From positions 2,393,001 to 2,457,000 of the forward strand of contig WPIO01000002.1 in NCBI GenBank assembly GCA_009760855.2: a stretch of 64,000 nucleotides of DNA, read 5' to 3'. Made by a program: the position numbers and the translations under genes. Positions within the stretch are counted from its first letter, which is position 1; each line of letters starts with the position of its first letter. Source of the DNA: Cristatella mucedo. Its lineage: Eukaryota > Bryozoa > Phylactolaemata > Cristatellidae. Positions 61,822 to 64,000 of the stretch are shown here, piece by piece. The notes below the pieces were generated by a model, which was not told where the DNA came from, searched no databases, and worked only from the letters and a program-made list of their open reading frames with translations.

Positions 61822-62180
61822 AAATAATAATAACATATTTGTATAGCACCCTCAGAGAATGGAATCTCTTTCTAGGCACTTTACAGATGCTGTAAAGAAA
61901 GCATGACCAACTGTGTGGACCAGCTTGGGCACGGTATCCATTTGTAAGCAGGCCTGAATTTTTGCATGATACCTTGCTTAAAATTTGGCAGACGACTATG
62001 GAGCTGATACGGTTGGAAGAGGACACTCAGATCTTGTTCAGATTCTTTGGAGATATGCTAGCCTTGCCACTTTGATTGTTAGGTTTTCAATTTATAAGTA
62101 ACCTTATGTTTTTGAATAACTAGTGAGTTTTTATGGTCATTCAATTTAAGTAAGTTTGCCTTGTATCCAAATGCTAATGT
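61822..62180 (-). pseudogene. L2-like LINE copy with internal deletion, minus strand
   Basis: (AAT)n tail (61824-61835), tail block and start of the 3' untranslated region to about 61910. The copy then jumps to the reverse-transcriptase end: minus-strand text for QACLQMDT, SAxSSTV and NLLKLNDHKNSLVI (62110-62160). About 700 bp found in other copies between these parts is missing. Confidence 0.65.
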
Positions 62181-62645
62181 CAGCAATAAACGCTGCAAGG
62201 GAACTGAAATAGTCTTGGGTGCTGAAATACCGGAAGGATCAAAGCAACGGTACAGCTGCCGTGCCATTTTTTTAAATTATGCTTTATCTAGATCAATAAA
62301 TATATATATATATGTCAGCATTTTTTATTGTGCATCTGTGATGCCACTATGTTTTATGGAATTAAGCTTTGCCTTAATTCGGATGGATCGGTCTGACCTG
62401 TAAGAGTTCTCTTATGGCTGTCGATGGACAGTCAGTCCTGTTCATGTATAGGCTTTCCCAGGCTTTCTATAGTAGTACTAGCTAGTTCAATGTCTGCAGC
62501 AAACCATGGGCTGTCATTCTCAAGTCTAGTAGCATTCAGGCTGGACATTGTCAAACGTGGAAATCTATGTTGGTGGGGGCTGCCTTTGCTGGTCAGTTTT
62601 AGGGAGGTGGCTCGGAGTGCAGTAAAGATCAGCTGATTCGACAGC
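62181..62645. other. PKC intron 2, no feature seen
   Basis: No exon recognised; a short (TA)n lies at 62299-62313. Confidence 0.4.
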
Positions 62646-62885
62646 TACATTTAAATAGCATCAGGAGAGCCTTGGTCTGAATCTCTTTTCAGGCATTCCA
62701 GCACTTCATGTATGCCACTGGGCTCAAGCCCACGACCTCGGCCATCAGATACATTCACATTGACCTTGGTGTCTAGGGGCGAGCATTGGGCCAACTCATT
62801 CCCACTTGCAGTGGGCAATGAATTGTCTGCTGCAGGACTCGAACCTGCGCCCAACGTCTGCCTAGGCTAAGACCGAGGGGAAGGG
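62646..62885 (-). repeat. tRNA-derived SINE, minus strand, apparently dimeric head
   Basis: On the minus strand a first tRNA-like unit has a canonical B box (GGCGCAGGTTCGAGTCCTGC, 62850-62831). A second unit follows with an A-box-like AGTTGGCCCAATGCTCGCCC, a spacer with AAGGTCAATGTGAATGTATC, and a B box GGTCGTGGGCTTGAGCCCA (62740-62722). The tail is CTGAAAAGAGATTCAGACCA then AGGCTCTCCTGATGCTATTT. The order of two tRNA-like units resembles the minus-strand copy at 545-720. Confidence 0.7.
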
Positions 62886-63782
62886 TGGCGGGGAGAGGGA
62901 TGGCTCCATCTCCGAGCCCGGACCTACTGCTGTCTGCCACCTCTCCAGATCTCTGTGCTTGCTTGGGCCTCGTCCTTTTCTTTTGCATCTTTTCCTTCCT
63001 CCTCCTCCTCCCCTCCATCCCCTCCCCGATATGGCTTAAGCCCTGCTCCCTTCTGCCCAAAGGTTGATTCTGTTGCTTGCTCGGGAAGCTGCCTGCCTGT
63101 CGTGGCTTGGAGCAGTGCCAGTGACCTGCTGCCGACCATTGCCCAAGCTTCAACTAATCGGACTTCAATGGATAGGAGGTCGGCTCTGTCGTGGCACTTC
63201 CCAGCCGATTATAAGGATGATTAGCTGAACTAGGATTTGAGATGCTTTCACAAGGTCCACTTCTGGGTTTGAAGCCTTCTTTCATGGCTGACTTCCGTTG
63301 GCCGTTTGCCTTGGGCATCCACTCCCCTTCCCTTGCCTTCGTGGGCCATCTACTCGCCAGACGGTAGAATGCAGGCAGATAGGCCGGGCAGCAGCAGCAG
63401 TAGCCACGCTGTGCGACTCGCTCGTCGCCGGCACTGGAGTGCCGGTCTTCCTTGGTTTGCTGTCAGTCTGCGTACCCTTTCCTCTTTACCTCGGTGACTG
63501 GGAGCTCGTGGCCCGCTCGTTGCTACCTGTCCAAGGAAAGCGATTGACTCGGATATCGTGTGCTGCGCCAGCAATGCGTGCATTTCTTTTTTTTCATTTT
63601 TTTCTATTGATTGTTTCCTTCCGGTCTTGATTCAAACCCTTAAAGTGGTCAATCGTAGAATGCAACCGGTAGAGCTGCGGTGGTGGGGTGAGCGCACAAG
63701 CGATGCCGTGCTGCACTGGCAGAGCAGAGGCAGCTCTGTCCTCTGTTAGCTCTCCGGCATGCCTCGTGCTCAAGCTCCGTCT
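62886..63782 (+). other. PKC intron 2, continuing
   Basis: GC-rich sequence with a pyrimidine-rich stretch at 62975-63030. Open frames on both strands have no recognised domain. No kinase exon was found. Confidence 0.4.
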
Positions 63783-63826
63783 TGTGGCTGCGTGCATGCC
63801 CACCTGTGGGCATGCACGCAGCCACA
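63783..63826. repeat. Perfect 21-bp inverted repeat with 2-bp spacer
   Basis: Left arm TGTGGCTGCGTGCATGCCCA plus C (63783-63803), spacer CT, right arm its exact reverse complement (63806-63826). It would form a very stable hairpin on either strand. Confidence 0.95.
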
Positions 63827-64000
63827 CACGGCCACTTCAGCTGAGTGCATGCACTCACGAGCCTGTGCCAGGCTTCTGGTGAGTGTGTGGTAAGGGCCTT
63901 ACATGCCCCAGCCAGGCAGCTGGACGTGAGCGTAGGCGGGTGCTTGTTAAGTTGTCAGCCCTAACTTGCTAACACTTACTTATTAGGCTGCTGCATCATG
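63827..64000. other. No feature seen
   Basis: Ends inside presumed PKC intron 2; nothing recognised. Confidence 0.4.

Noticed and set aside
62831-62880. Functional tRNA gene suggested by a perfect B box (GGTTCGAGTCC)
   Set aside because: No acceptor stem or A box with proper spacing; it is the head of a minus-strand SINE.

Overview
The window looks like a piece of an invertebrate animal nuclear genome. It has no operons and no dense coding. It has widely spaced exons with GT/AG borders, long introns, long dinucleotide microsatellites, many 5'-truncated L2/CR1-type LINE copies ending in (ATT)n, tRNA-derived SINEs and a decayed hAT transposon. No rRNA gene, CRISPR array or bacterial-type gene was seen. 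The species cannot be named from the sequence.

Two host genes can be supported. (1) On the minus strand, 16116 down to 5520, four exon-like blocks share phase-1 borders: an Ig-like extracellular domain (15700-16116), two related Ser/Thr-rich stalk exons (12550-12717 and 8267-8410), and a transmembrane segment with a short cytoplasmic tail (5520-5749). Together they predict a type I membrane protein of the immunoglobulin superfamily, of an unrecognised family. The two stalk exons lie in a diverged 1.5-kb direct repeat, so the exon arose by intragenic duplication that preserved the frame. No signal-peptide exon was found. (2) On the plus strand, 54404-59639, two coding exons encode the N-terminal C2-like domain of a novel-type protein kinase C (delta/theta group), separated by a 4.8-kb intron. 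The rest of the gene lies beyond the window.

Region by region: 1-5500 holds SINE and LINE debris, a 126-bp hairpin and a solo LTR nested in a LINE. 5520-16116 is the Ig-superfamily gene, with LINE copies in its introns. 16117-25100 holds LINE/SINE fragments, a 2.2-kb hAT element and a (CT)n tract. 25108-36374 holds two inverted copies of an unrecognised element whose ends are built of GGCCTAGGCC-type repeats; they share a 793-bp core that is about 99% identical although their outer parts are strongly diverged. The best-preserved LINE copy and a 540-bp (GA)n tract lie between them. 36376-53400 is repeat-rich noncoding DNA with several CpG-rich patches. 53400-64000 is the PKC 5' region and first introns, again filled with LINE and SINE copies.

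The LINE copies and the SINEs share the same 3' tail, which suggests the SINE is mobilised by this LINE. All boundaries and similarities were judged by eye; no alignment or database search was run.
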